A stretch of DNA of 43,357 nucleotides from Spinellus fusiger (taxonomy: Eukaryota > Mucoromycota > Mucoromycetes > Mucorales > Phycomycetaceae). A program made the translations under genes and the position numbers. Where the stretch lies: positions 1 through 43,357 of the forward strand of contig JALLLS010000145.1 of assembly GCA_025094145.1 (NCBI GenBank). The letters run 5' to 3'. The notes under the pieces are model-generated. The model ran no database searches and was not told the origin of the DNA. It saw only the letters and a program-made list of their open reading frames with translations. Positions 1 to 11,017 of the stretch are shown here, piece by piece (positions within the stretch are counted from its first letter, which is position 1; each line of letters starts with the position of its first letter).

Positions 1-377
1 TAGAGCATTTGTGGGAGGAGCTGGACAGAGCCATTAGAAAGAGGATGACCTCAACAAGTACTCTACAAGATTTGGAGGTGCTCTTGTTAGAAGAATGGGA
101 GAATATTCCCAAGGACACTACAGACACCCTCATTGCCAGCATGGGGTGGAGATGCAAGGCTGTCATTGAGGCCAAGGGTAGAAACACCAAATATTGAAGC
201 TTTCCACCCAATAAACTTGTATTTATTATTCTATTGAGCTTTTTTTATATAATTTATACAATTCTCAAGTCTCTACTGTGTGTTTACTGTGTGTTTTTAT
301 TACAAAGAATAAGTATTTCTTATTACAGAAGCATACCGGGACATAAAAAATCTTCCTTATTATTTTGAAAGCCACTG
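1..377 (+). mobile_element. 3' end of a Tc1-like transposon with right terminal inverted repeat
   Basis: About 180 bp after the transposase stop, the sequence ends in GAAAGCCACTG followed by TA at 378-379. Read inward on the minus strand, the terminus starts CAGTGGCTTTCAAAA, the usual CAGT start of Tc1-type ends, and TA is the expected duplicated target. The left end lies outside the window, so the boundary is inferred from one end only. Confidence 0.7.
3..197 (+). pseudogene. Tc1-like transposase, C-terminal fragment cut by window edge
   Basis: The first 65 codons read as the C-terminus of a Tc1/mariner-superfamily transposase. They start with EHLWEELDRAIR, which matches the family's block around the last catalytic Glu. 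They end with the usual EWENIP ... LIASM ... AKGRNTKY tail before a TGA stop. The catalytic core lies outside the window, so I cannot tell whether the full gene is intact; this part is open. It differs clearly from the Tc1-like copy at 38799-40144 in both protein and terminal repeat, so it is a separate family. Confidence 0.85.
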
Positions 378-1364
378 TATTGTTTCTCTTTGTTAATCAT
401 AGTACATTACCTTGCTTAGTTATGCTCATCTTGACGAATACTTAAGTATCATGTTATATATGCAGTGTGGGAGATAACAAAAGGAAGGGAATATCAAAAC
501 AAATAATAATCTTTCCTTCTTTCTATTCTGGTAATATATACATTTTAGTCTTCACTCATAAAATTCACAAGTCAAAATCCACAAGTCAAACAATTCACAC
601 TCTATTTGCCTTGGGCCTAAAAGACAGTATTAGAGATAATGCTTTGTTATCATTGAGCACCACTGTTAATACCAGTTCCAATAAGATAGTTGAGGTGATT
701 ATTAATACTGAATCAATGAATGACTATAATTCTCTTAATCAAAGTGAATTCGGTTCTATTTTATGGACAATAATCACTAGAGTTAACTCTATAAGTTCTG
801 TAATACATCTTTCTTAAGCAGTGCTATGCTGCAAATACTATGGGCTTAAGGATAACACATTATGTTAAACAATAAATGCAGTGATTGAGTTCAATACTAG
901 CTTTATCTCCTTCCTTTTATATCCAACTTTGTGGCGTTTCATTGCAAAGTCAATCGTCATTACCAGAATAGGCAGTTCGAGTTTGAAATTGTTCATTTAC
1001 ACATCAAAAATGCCTTTTTAAAACACATTAGTCAATTATAGAAATAGTGTGATTTTATTCTCAAGATATTTCCTTATATATCTCAATCGTCTTTAGGTGT
1101 GTACTCAATAACATTAAAGAATAACATAGAACACAATGATAAATATCATAATAATAAATAGTATCCTTCTTCAGTACCATCTCCTTCTGGGCCCAGGTTC
1201 TATCTACCAGTAGAAAATAAATACTTCATTGACAAAACAGTCCATGAAAGTTGTTACAATGTCTATCCTACGATGGGCACAGGGGATATTAAACAGTCAC
1301 AGTAAACATCACAAACAACTTGGCAATTGCTCCTGCACCTTTTTTTTCTTACCAGCGATACATC
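378..1364. other. Spacer upstream of ATP1
   Basis: AT-rich spacer between the transposon end and ATP1. A 351-nt open frame at 467-817 starts at GTG, has no recognisable domain and is probably chance. A pyrimidine-rich run precedes the ATP1 start (1340-1350). No clear TATA box or RNA gene was seen. Confidence 0.5.
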
Positions 1365-3309
1365 ATGTTAAGAAACGCTGCTCGTCTTGCACGCCCCACT
1401 TTTGCTGCCTTTGTTAAAAGCACTCCCTTGGTGAGTTCATACATTAGTATATAGACATTAAAGATAGAAGAGGAGGGGTCCATGTTCTTTCTTTCTTTTT
1501 TTTTCTTTTTCTTTTTCCAAACTACACTTTTTCTTTCTTCTTTCTTTCTTATTATTATTATAAGAAAAGAAAAGAAAAGTACACTGGTCTAACCTCTACC
1601 CATCTCCTTTGTTGTTGCTGTAGATCCGTGCTCATGTAGGTGCTGTCAGTGTGGCTGCCCGCTTTGCTTCTTCCAAGCCCTCCACTGCCGAGGTATCCTC
1701 TATTCTCGAGCAGCACATTTTGGGTGCTTCTGGTGAGAATGATCTCCAAGAAACAGGCCGTGTCTTGTCTATTGGTGATGGTATTGCCCGTGTGTACGGT
1801 TTGAAGAATGTCCAGGCCGAGGAGATGGTGGAGTTCTCCAGTGGTCTCAAGGTAAATAACATCAACAACAGCAACAACAGCAACAACACTAGAAAAAGAA
1901 TGAAAGAAAAAAAAACAGAAAGAAAGAGTATATGTTTTTGACCTTGAATTCAATCTTAGGGTATGGCCCTCAACTTGGAAGCCGACAATGTTGGTATTGT
2001 CGTGTTCGGTAACGATCGTCTGATCAAGGAAGGCGACACTGTCAAGCGCACAGGTGCCATTGTCGATGTCCCTGTGGGTCCTGGTATCTTGGGTCGTGTC
2101 GTGGATGCCCTCGGTAACCCCATTGACGGCAAGGGTCCTCTTGAGACTGTCGGCCGCTCTCGTGTCCAAGTCAAGGCACCTGGCATTCTCCCCCGCCACT
2201 CTGTCAACGAGCCCATGCAGACCGGTATTAAGTCTGTGGACTCCATGGTCCCCATTGGCCGTGGTCAGCGTGAGTTGATCATTGGTGATCGTCAGACTGG
2301 TAAGACTGCTGTTGCCCTCGACACCATCCTGAACCAGAAGAACTGGAACAACGGCTCTGATGAATCCAAGAAGCTGTACTGTATCTACGTTGCTGTTGGC
2401 CAGAAGCGTTCTACTGTCGCCCAGTTGGTCCGCACTTTGGAAGAGAACGATGCCATGAAGTACACCATTGTTGTGGCTGCCACTGCCTCTGAGGCTGCTC
2501 CTCTCCAGTACCTTGCTCCCTTCTCTGGTGCTGCCTTTGGTGAATGGTTCCGTGACAATGGCCGTCACTCCTTGATCATCTACGATGATCTGTCCAAGCA
2601 GGCCGTTGCCTACCGTCAGATGTCTCTGTTGTTGCGTCGTCCTCCTGGTCGTGAGGCCTACCCCGGTGATGTGTTCTACCTCCACTCCCGTCTCTTGGAG
2701 CGTGCTGCCAAGATGAACAAGGCCTTTGGCTATGGCTCCATGACTGCTCTTCCCATCATTGAGACCCAGGGTGGTGATGTGTCTGCCTACATCCCCACCA
2801 ACGTCATTTCCATTACAGATGGACAGATCTTCTTGGAAGCCGAGCTCTTCTTCAAGGGTGTGCGTCCTGCCATCAACGTCGGTCTGTCCGTGTCCCGTGT
2901 CGGTTCTGCTGCCCAGACCAAGGCCATGAAGCAGGTGGCTGGTTCTCTCAAGTTGTACTTGGCCCAGTACCGTGAAGTGGCTGCCTTTGCCCAGTTCGGT
3001 TCTGACTTGGATGCCTCTACCCAGTTCTTGCTGAACCGTGGTGCCCGTCTGACTGAGTTGTTGAAGCAGCCCCAGTACACTCCTCTTGCCATCGAGGTGC
3101 AGGTGCCTATTGTGTTTGCTGGTGTCAATGGTTTCCTTGACAAGTTGCCTGTGAACAAGGTGGTGGACTGGGAGAAGGACTTTGTGGGCCATGTCCAGAC
3201 CCAGCACAAGGCTGAGTTGGATGAGATCCGTAGCAAGGGTGTTATTTCCAAGGAATTGGATGCCAAGCTCCGTGAGATCTGTGAGAGCCACGTCAAGAAC
3301 TTCTTGTAA
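1365..3309 (+). CDS. ATP1: Mitochondrial F1Fo ATP synthase subunit alpha
   Basis: Subunit alpha of the F1 catalytic head, a nucleotide-binding but non-catalytic partner of beta in the mitochondrial matrix. The exons are 1365-1430, 1624-1851 and 1960-3309, giving 547 residues, the usual length for the family. Exon 1 encodes a basic, Arg/Ala-rich presequence starting [13 protein letters not shown], a typical matrix-import signal. The P-loop GDRQTGKT is at about residues 207-214, and conserved blocks follow it ([27 protein letters not shown]). Codons are strongly biased toward GGT, GCC, GTC and AAG, as in highly expressed genes. That bias also leaves long open frames on the opposite strand. Intron 2 (1852-1959) contains an AAC/AGC triplet tract. 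An AATAAAG lies about 20 nt after the stop. The start at 1365 is chosen because it supplies the targeting peptide and joins in frame. Confidence 0.97.
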
Positions 3310-3952
3310 AGAAAAGAAGAGATATTATGTATAATAAAGAAACCCAAAGTCAAGATATTAGAATGACTCTTTGTAGTGGTGGTAGTAGGATGTGTACGTG
3401 ATCTACACGCTGACTCGGGGGAAATAAAATAATAAAATAAAATAAAATAAAAACAGCAGTAGATGCAATGTCACATTTTAAACAGGTCTTTGTACCTATC
3501 CATCTTTATCTTTATAAACGTCAAACCCCCTATGAAAAGAACGACGACTTTTTTCACTAGGAAGATTGTGTTATAATGGAATGGGTCTCTTTTTACTTAT
3601 TTACTTATTTATTTATTTATTTATTTATTAAGCCAGAGAGAGAGGCCCACACATTGAAACAGAACACCACTGAATGGCAAGGTGTGGTGTCTGTAGTGGT
3701 GGTAACATTTTATACTGCCTTTTCTTTCTCATCCGTCCATTTTATTTTCTTCTTGACATTTACTTATTTAAGCAGAGGAGGAAAGAAAAAAAAAAAGAGA
3801 AAAAGAGAATGAGAAAACTCCCGTCACAAAAGGCCCGATATTGTTTTTTTCAAAGAAAAAAAAAAAAAAACTTTCTATTTTGTTCAAATAACAAGAAAAC
3901 TAAATAATCTTTCCTTTTTCTTTTTTTTTCTTTCTTTTAAACTATTTATTCA
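3310..3952. other. Spacer between ATP1 and the nucleolin-like gene
   Basis: Holds the ATP1 3' end (AATAAAG near 3334), an AATAA/AAAT tract near 3424-3452, a TTTA tetranucleotide run near 3597-3628, and long purine and pyrimidine tracts before the next start. A C-rich motif, AGGCCCGATA, sits about 120 bp upstream of that start; a growth-gene element is possible but unsupported. No gene seen. Confidence 0.5.
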
Positions 3953-5002
3953 ATGGCCAAAAACACTAATGTTACTACTAAGAAGAGTGAAAAGCCTGTA
4001 AAGGTGATCAAGGCATCCGGAACAGAGTCAGGATCTGAAGATGTGTCTGAAGTGTCTGACCAAGAAGAAGGCTCTGATGACCAAGAAGAAGGCTCTGATG
4101 ACCAGGAAGAAGGCTCTGATGACCAAGAAGAAGGCTCTGATGACCAGGAAGAAGGCTCTGATGACCAAGAAGAAGGCTCTGATGACCAGGAAGAGAGTTC
4201 TAAACGCAAGGTCGATGAATCTGTTGAGGCTTCTCCCAAGAAAAAGGTCGCTGTTGAGGTCCTTAACAAGCCTGTCTATGGCAGTGAAGGTGCTACTGTG
4301 TGGGTGGGTCAGTTGGACTGGAGTGCCACCTCAGAAGATGTCTCCACTCTCTTCTCCAAGTGTGGACAGGTGAAGGATGTCAGAATCCGCATTGATCCTG
4401 ATACTGGCAAAAGCAGGGGCTTCTGCTATATTGATTTTGTCTCCAAGAAATCCAAGGCAGCTGCACTGAAGCTAGATGGTACTGAATTCATAGGCCGTAA
4501 GATCCGTGTAGATGAAGCCCCTGCCGCCACTCCCAGAAAGAACGACACCAACTACGGTCCCAAAACCAACACTGTGTTTGTTGCGAACCTCAGTCATGAC
4601 TTGGATAAGGAGAGTGTAGAGTCTGCCTTTTCTGCCTATGGTACTGTCACTGAAGTCAGATTACCTGTGCACCAGGACAGTGGCAAGATCAAGGGCATTG
4701 GTTATATCCAATTTGCTACTGAAGATGAGGCTGAGGCTGCTGTCAAGGGAATGAATGGTATGGCCATCAATGGTCGTCCTGTGCGTACGGATTTCAGTGG
4801 TGGAGATGATTCTGCCCGAGTCAACAGCCGCGGTGATCGTGGTGGCAGAGGGGGTCGTGGTGGCAGAGGTGGCCGTGGCGGCAGAGGTGGATTCTCTGAC
4901 CGTGGCGGCAGAGGTGGCAGAGGTGGATTCTCTGATCGCGGCGGCAGAGGTGGCAGAGGTGGATTTGGTGGTCGCGGTGGAGCTCGTGGTGGGCATTTCT
5001 AA
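3953..5002 (+). CDS. Nucleolin/Nsr1/Gar2-type nucleolar RNA-binding protein
   Basis: Single-exon gene for 349 residues with the full nucleolin architecture. A short Lys-rich N-terminus is followed by an acidic tract of DDQEEGS heptads (about residues 35-82) and a basic patch (KRKVDE, SPKKK) that fits a nuclear signal. RRM1 is at about 115-188, with RNP2 VWVGQL and RNP1 SRGFCYIDF. RRM2 is at about 207-280, with VFVANL and KGIGYIQF. The C-terminal tail, 293-349, is RGG/GGR-rich. Yeast Nsr1 and fission yeast Gar2 share this plan and act in pre-rRNA processing and 40S assembly in the nucleolus; that role is inferred by homology. The ATG at 3953 follows a long pyrimidine-rich leader. Ser residues in the acidic heptads are in casein-kinase-2-like contexts. 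Confidence 0.93.
   Translation: MAKNTNVTTKKSEKPVKVIKASGTESGSEDVSEVSDQEEGSDDQEEGSDDQEEGSDDQEEGSDDQEEGSDDQEEGSDDQEESSKRKVDESVEASPKKKVAVEVLNKPVYGSEGATVWVGQLDWSATSEDVSTLFSKCGQVKDVRIRIDPDTGKSRGFCYIDFVSKKSKAAALKLDGTEFIGRKIRVDEAPAATPRKNDTNYGPKTNTVFVANLSHDLDKESVESAFSAYGTVTEVRLPVHQDSGKIKGIGYIQFATEDEAEAAVKGMNGMAINGRPVRTDFSGGDDSARVNSRGDRGGRGGRGGRGGRGGRGGFSDRGGRGGRGGFSDRGGRGGRGGFGGRGGARGGHF
4058..4204 (+). repeat. 21-bp coding tandem repeat (acidic heptads)
   Basis: Seven tandem copies of a 21-bp unit encoding DQEEGSD, the last one diverging. After the first two copies, the units alternate strictly between CAA and CAG for Gln. The repeating block is therefore really 42 bp, which suggests recent expansion in pairs. 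Confidence 0.9.
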
Positions 5003-5490
5003 GCATATGAAGGAAGAAAGAAAGAGAAGAAGAAAAAAAACCTTTGTCTTTCTCTCTCTCTCTCTTTCCGCACTTTATTAACAAGCTGTACTATTATCAT
5101 TCTTCCCATTCCCATTCCCATTCCCATTGTTATTTTATTATTCTTTTTTAATTCTTATTTTCATAGTCTTCTTCTGCTGGTAATTGTCCTTTTTTTTCTA
5201 TTGAGAAAAAAGAAGAAAAAAGAAGAAAAAAAGTATTATTTTATTTATTGTATAAAGTACATTTAACATTTTACCCTTCTCCCCAATGTCACTTTATAAG
5301 TGAAAAGAGTGTTTCTAATGATTTTAGCAGGAGGAGTGTTGGATGAGTTCAGTGGAGTTTGTTTCTGCGTGGAAAAAAATGACGTTTCCCTCCAAGGTGC
5401 AACACAGGACAGCCCCCATTCCTTTTGGCTTCCGTTGGCCTCCGTTGACCTCCGTTGGTTCCCCTCTATTGTGAACCCCATTCCTTCGTC
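5003..5490. other. Spacer between nucleolin-like gene and PTM1-like gene
   Basis: Contains a CT run (about 5052-5066), a CCCATT hexamer run (5105-5129), and A/G-rich tracts. The hexamer run is short and internal, so it is not a telomere. No gene seen; it should contain the PTM1-like promoter. Confidence 0.5.
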
Positions 5491-7914
5491 ATGTCAAAAT
5501 TCACAGTGTCCAAGTGGCTGCTTGGGCTTTTTTTCTTCATCACGTCCCTTGTAGTGTGTGAGGAGGTCTATCTGGTACGCTACCAACAGACATGAAGACT
5601 ACAAATAGAAATGGAGTGTGTGTTTGGTTTTCTTATTCTTTACTAGTCAAGCAATGACTATTATTCAACCACTTGTTCAGGTGTATGGAGCCAAAAGGAT
5701 ATTCCTGGTGGCAAAACACCCTTTATCAAAGGTAGGCCTGCAGGAGTCTCTTGGATAGAATGGAATGGAATGGAATGGCAAGTGCATAAGCTCACTGCAG
5801 CCTTCTCTTTCTAGTGACCATGGGCCCATCCTCCCAGGGAAAGGCAGCTCTCTTGATTTATGAATGGAGGGATTTTATGAACATTGGCTATTATGATAAT
5901 TCCACGCGAGAGGTATAGAATAAGAGAGAACAACGAACATTCAACTCAACCCACACCCGCAGATGCGTTATATCTGTGATAAACAAGCCGTGGAGGATAA
6001 GTTATGCAAGAAAAATGCCCTTGATCAGTTCATTGTTCATATTCCTACTGGTGAAAAGAACACAACTTCCATCCTGACGACTACATTCGATATGAAAAAC
6101 AACACAGAAGTAGGCCTATACAAGATAGAAGAGACAGGCTATTACTGTGTTGCTATTACTGCTATTCCATCCACAAGCATAGACAACACCTATTTCGAGG
6201 CATGGGTGGAATGGAGATTTCCTTATGGTGAATTACCAGCTGTGGATTATCCCAAACTACTGGTAAAGAACAAACCCAAAGAAGAGGATGTGTGGATTAG
6301 GGTATTTATCTATGTGTCTACGTGTCTACGTGTCTGCATGTCTGCATGTCTATGCATTATGGTGTACAGTTCTATGGTGTTTTTTCTCTTGTCTACCTTG
6401 CTATTGGTTTATTCTGGGGAATCCAGACATTTCGTTACTGGAGTGAAATTCTACCTGTCCAGGTAAGTCTCCAAGAGAAATACACTACAGGAATAAATGA
6501 ATGGGAAATAGCACTTTTTATCGGGTGCTATCTTTTATCTTGCACTGGAAATGGCAGTGAATTTTGGATTCTGGGAAGCATATAACCAGACAGGAAAGCC
6601 TTGTAAGGAATGGAATGCGAGAGAAAAGGGGGATTGTTATTGATCTGTTCTGCTCTGTTCTGTTCTGTTACTAGCATGGGGATTATTGGCTATTGTTGCT
6701 TTACTGAATGCTGGTAGAACAAGGTAGGAAGACTCGGCCATTGGAAACACCATGGCAGTTGGTTCTTATGTCTGTTCTGCTACTTCTCTAGTATCTCTTT
6801 TTTCATGCTCTTGATTGTATGCATGGGGTACAGTGTTGTAAGGTAATTCATGGTGACACTACCTAGTGTAGAAGATGTATTATCATCATCTTATTATTAC
6901 TATTATGACTATTCAGACCTTCTCTTGGATCAGCCATGAAAAAGTGTATCATTCTTGCTTCTACTCACTTCTTCTTTGGTGTCATCTACTCTCTTGGTAC
7001 TATGCTCTTGTCACCAGAAACAGCTGGATTCCTAGTGCTCTTGGTTGTTTTTCCTCTTGCTATTACAATGACAGCCTTCTATGTATGGACTCTTGGATCC
7101 ATCACACAAACCATATTAACCCTTGGTAAGTGACTTGATTTATCTATCTACAGTAGAAGAGATACTTATGTTTGTATAGAAACAAGAAGACAACACGTCA
7201 AGGTCCTCATGTACAAGCGTCTATACCGTCTCCTTGTATTCTCTGTGGTGATGGTGATGGTGATATTTATTCTTAATATGTTCAACTTCTCAGATCGTAC
7301 TGCTATTGACTGGGCAGCACGCAACTGGGAGCGTAGATGGTTCATGTTGGATGGGTGGCTTAATATTCTCTATTTTGTTGTGTTCCTTGTTATCATTATT
7401 CTATGGAGACCCACCAGCAGCAACTCACGCTATGGTCTGGAACAATTGAGTCAAGATGAGGAAGAGGCTATTGATTTAGAAAATAGCCTAAGAAGAGCAG
7501 AGGAATTAGGCCTGGACTCCTCTACAGACCGCCATCGTTTGGGACAGCAGGGCATGGAGGGATCCGAGGCCTTGTTTGAGTTGGGAGATGATTTCAGTGA
7601 TGATGATATGGCCCATCATAAAGGCCATATGAACACTACTTCTTCCCCAGACAGTTCCAACATGATGCCTCATTCTCCTGATGCTATTGCATTAGAAACA
7701 AGAAATACTCAAAGCAATCGACCTCATGGACCCAAGAAAGGCAGAAACGAAGAAGAAAGCGCCTTGTTGCATGTTAGTCAAGAGGAGGAGGAGGAGGAGC
7801 AGGAGCAGTAAGTTCAATGGACTATTTATTTGACCAATATCTCATTTTCTGTGGGTTAGTATGGAAGACAGTGAACATGCTCGTTTGACAAGCCATGCCC
7901 GTCATCAGTCCTAG
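5491..7914 (+). CDS. PTM1/GPR107-like (GOST family) seven-TM protein
   Basis: Eleven exons: 5491-5574, 5647-5731, 5815-5912, 5963-6262, 6370-6462, 6512-6602, 6675-6723, 6792-6842, 6917-7125, 7180-7807 and 7860-7914. Together they give 580 residues. An N-terminal signal peptide (WLLGLFFFITSLVVC) is followed by a lumenal domain with the PTM1-like start CSGVWSQKD. A seven-helix region runs from about residue 189 to 430, with family blocks PKLLFYGVFSLVYLAIGLFW, EMAVNFGFWEAYN, GSAMKKC and VKVLMYKRLYRLL. The cytosolic tail is acidic, ending in a Glu-rich run. GOST proteins sit in Golgi and endosomal membranes and assist trafficking; the role here is inferred. Exon 4 was ended at 6262 because PKLL joins FYGV as in the family, although the frame stays open past that donor. 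The tail could also end at an unspliced stop at 7811. Confidence 0.9.
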
Positions 7915-8175
7915 AGGTTCATAGATCTTCCAATACGTGCATAAAATAAACTACATGTCAACAAACAGCATAGTGTAGAGTATAGAATGTGTAAGGGTTT
8001 TATTTATTTATTTATTTATTTATTATGAGTTATAAATAAGAAGAGTGTTTACATCTACATTTGGCTTTTATTCGCCTTGATAACATGGGTCTGGTAAATA
8101 CGCTGAGAGAATGAATACAAATAAACCAGGAATAAGTGAGAGTGAGAGAACAAGAACACCGCAGAAAGACCCATT

Positions 8176-9503
8176 CTATTCTACTGGGAGCAATCGACTG
8201 CTTCTGGTACGTAGGGTCTGCCGTGGTGATCTTGGAATCCAATGTCTTGTCCATGAACACACATCATTGAGCAATTGGCTCATTGTCTCTATTCTGCTCT
8301 GTAGTTCACGGTAGGAAATGCCTTGTTCACACTCTGTCCATCGATTCACACCGGGATTCATTGCCTCCATTTCATCACTAATGACTTGTTCGTTCTTCAC
8401 TGGTAATGCATTCAGAACAATGTCCATCTGATGTCGTATGCGGCTAGAGAGAATATGACACACTGTCATATAGAACTGCTGGGATGTTCTTGACATTCTC
8501 ACAAGATCCACCGTACTGCTCGTCATGGAGAGAATCAACTCGAGGATCTCCAGCGGCAGACAAGAGGCAAAGGTAGGCTGGAGACGGGTGGGTTCGGGTG
8601 TGAGGGGACAGTCCACAGGAAACAACAGTGGCATGGGAACACCTACAACCATCTTTTTGTTTTCACACTTGACAATTCTTCTCTTTAACCGATCCACACA
8701 GCGATGGGCTTCCTTCAACAGATGGCAGCCTTTCATTTCCCATCGCACACGTTCACTCAAGAGTCGTTTCAATAACAAATCCTGTGTGTAGTGGCCCTCT
8801 CTTATTCCGCCACAAACATAGTCAACGTACAGAGAGTGTCGGGACACCTTCATGATGGCGGATCCTAGGTCCTCTTTCAGGCCTAGGTTGAGACACTCGC
8901 CTAGTTTGTTGGCCTGGTCACCACCGATGAAGGGATACTGTTCAAAGTGAGCATCTCGTTGCATCTTGGCTACTTCTTCACATGGACCTGGACAAAGAAC
9001 AATAAAGTAGGCATCTCTTTCAAGTAAGAAGCGAAAGAACTAACATAATAATAAAGATAATAATAAAGATAATAAAGATAATAAAGATAATAATAAAGAT
9101 GAGTCTCTTCTTTTGTTTCTTGTTTTTTTGTTTCTTTTTTGTTTTTTTGTATTATTCTATTATTATTATTTATGTAATTACTCTTTTTCTTTGTGGATCA
9201 ATGGACATTTCTTCACGAGTAAAAGGATCTTTGTACGTCGTGCAGTGTGGATCCAGTCCGTACAGGTTGAGAATACGCAGCAATTCTGGACTCAGTTTGC
9301 ATTTTGAGTTCTTGACAACGATAAGAATAAGACGGTGGTCTTTTGCAAGTTGTTGGACATTAATCGCACGACCCTAGACCATGAAACAATGGAGGAGGAT
9401 GGGTTGGTTGCTTGTGATGTAAGAGTTATTTTGCTTGGAAACTTACTTTAACATCACTCAGTGGATAAGTAGGGAAGACACGAATGCTGTTTGTATTTAT
9501 CAT
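8176..9503 (-). CDS. Peroxiredoxin-like fold plus F-box-like protein
   Basis: Three exons on the minus strand (9503-9447, 9373-9182, 9039-8176) give 370 residues. Residues 1-180 look like an AhpC/TSA-type thioredoxin fold. The N-terminal strand FPTYPLSDVKG is followed by VQQLAKDHRLILIVVKNSKC, then DAYFIVLCPGPCEEV, and a late block ending EGHYTQDLLLKRLL. From about residue 243, LPLEILELILSM starts an F-box-like motif with VRMSRTSQQF after it. The peroxidatic position is unusual: the first-strand motif is NSKCKLSP, not a CxxC or the TxxC of active peroxiredoxins. The protein may therefore be a scaffold or substrate adaptor rather than an enzyme. It converges on the PTM1-like gene, with 261 bp between stops. 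The exon model is firm; the function is inferred and uncertain. Confidence 0.75.
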
Positions 9504-10148
9504 GGCTTGGGATGGTCTGGTTAGAATGTTAAGTTTATTATGTATAGTGTAGTGTACTATGGATCCATCCACAAGGAAAGACAAGTTCGATAAAGAAGAG
9601 AGACATCTGCGCTGATCCTTTTCTATTTTATTTTACCTTAATAATTCTTCCTCCGTCTCAAAAGGGAAAATAAAGGTGATTCCTTTTGTGTGGAAGATGA
9701 GGTCATTGGACTGTGTGGATATCTCTTTTATTGCACTTGTTTCTACACATGACCCATGTTATCCATAATATCCTTGAATACTACACTAGTCTATTTTAAA
9801 AGAAGACTTGTAGAGGGAGATAATTTATGAATGTAGTAAATAAATATTGAAAGGCAAGTAAGTATTCCAAGGAAATTTAATTTAATTTATTTTATTTTAT
9901 TTTATTTCATATTATCTTATCTTATTTCATATTATTTTATTTTATTTCATATTATTTTATTTCATCTTAATAAGTGGGCTATGTAAATAACAAGAACAAG
10001 AACAAGAATAAAAAAGTGGAGCATGAAAGACCAAGAAAAATCAATAGAAGATGCATGCATTTTTAGAGTGAAAGTGACTATGCAATGGGTAGGTTTGTTT
10101 GTATGTAGTTGGGTGGGGTATGTATATCTTGTATGGAAAAGAGTCCAA
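9504..10148. other. Spacer between two minus-strand genes
   Basis: Upstream region of the redoxin/F-box gene and 3' region of the zinc-finger gene. It holds a TTTTA/TTTCA pentamer-rich tract (about 9876-9966). No gene seen. Confidence 0.5.
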
Positions 10149-11017
10149 TCAAATCCGATATTTGTCCTGCGGTGAGTCCATGGCAGAATAAGCAGACTTG
10201 GAGGGGTCATAGAAGAGCTGAGTCATTGGATCACATATCGAGGGAGGTGGAAATAGCCTTGGACTAGGGAGGGGAGATGGCAGTTGTCCTGGTGGAATAA
10301 GAATCAAAGGCGGACGGGTGCGAGGGTCTTTCTTTTGGTGGGTGGGCTTAAGTAGGAGAGAAGGAATACTGGGAAAGGGCGGGCATGTGTTGGTCTGGAC
10401 AGGTGCGGACTGGAGTGGGCGTGGTTCAGGGTAGTGTCTGTGATACTGTCCATGCATAACATTGGCTTCTATCAGGCGCTGTACTTGATGTCCTCTCTCA
10501 TGGGATAGCATACTGTACAAGTGGATATTTTTAACTTTTTTATGCACTTTAATGTGACGCCTTAGATTGCTAATTACAGCAAACCGCCTTCCACATCCAA
10601 CACTAGAATAGAATAGAGTAGAATAGAGTAGAATAGAATGAGTACTCACTCTTTTTCTTTTTCTTTTTCTAATAAAAAGTACCTATCACATGCAAATGGC
10701 TTCTCTCCTGTGTGTGTATAAGAGTGGGTCTGCAGTGCACTTGGACGGTTAAAATACTTCTTACACACACTGCATTGGTAAAGAACTGCTGTTTTCTGTC
10801 TTTTGATGGATTGGGTTGTGGGTGTGTGGATTGAATGAAATAGAGTCTTTGTAGAAGTATCTGTTCCTGGAGAGTGGTGGTGGTGGTGGTGGTGGTAGTG
10901 AGGCAAAGAAAAGGATATAGGTGACTGCATAAAAGGCAAGAATGGGATAGAATGAAAAGAAAGCGTCTCTGATTCTGTCTTTTTAAATGAAAATAAAGCA
11001 ACACTATCAAGGTTCAA
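10149..11017 (-). CDS. C2H2 zinc-finger transcription factor (two fingers)
   Basis: Two exons (11017-10683 and 10602-10149) give 262 residues. Finger 1 has Cys82/Cys85 and His98/His102. It is joined by the canonical linker TGEKP (103-107) to finger 2, with Cys110/Cys115 and His128/His132. The intron falls just after the first Cys of finger 2, and splicing restores CDSVGCGRRF. A run of seven His (about 42-48) lies in the N-terminal part. The C-terminal half is rich in Pro (PSPLPSPRLFPPPS) and looks disordered. The finger pair resembles the RPSALQTH ... SNLRRH type common in fungal regulators, so it probably binds DNA in the nucleus; targets are unknown. The start could instead be the Met at residue 30. 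The intron is short and carries a TAGAA/TAGAG pentamer tract. Confidence 0.87.

Noticed and set aside
467..817. 116-codon open frame upstream of ATP1
   Set aside because: GTG start, AT-rich composition and no domain or splice context; most likely chance.
1558..3291. 577-codon open frame antisense to ATP1
   Set aside because: It is a by-product of the biased ATP1 codons, which avoid the triplets that would make stops on the other strand. It matches no protein family and lies over a certain gene.
3830..3839. AGGCCCGATA as a ribosome-biogenesis promoter element
   Set aside because: Single occurrence with no comparison set in the window. The similarity to known growth-gene motifs is too weak to call.
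5105..5129. Telomere-like CCCATT hexamers
   Set aside because: Only four units, inside a spacer between housekeeping genes. Not the TTAGGG type.
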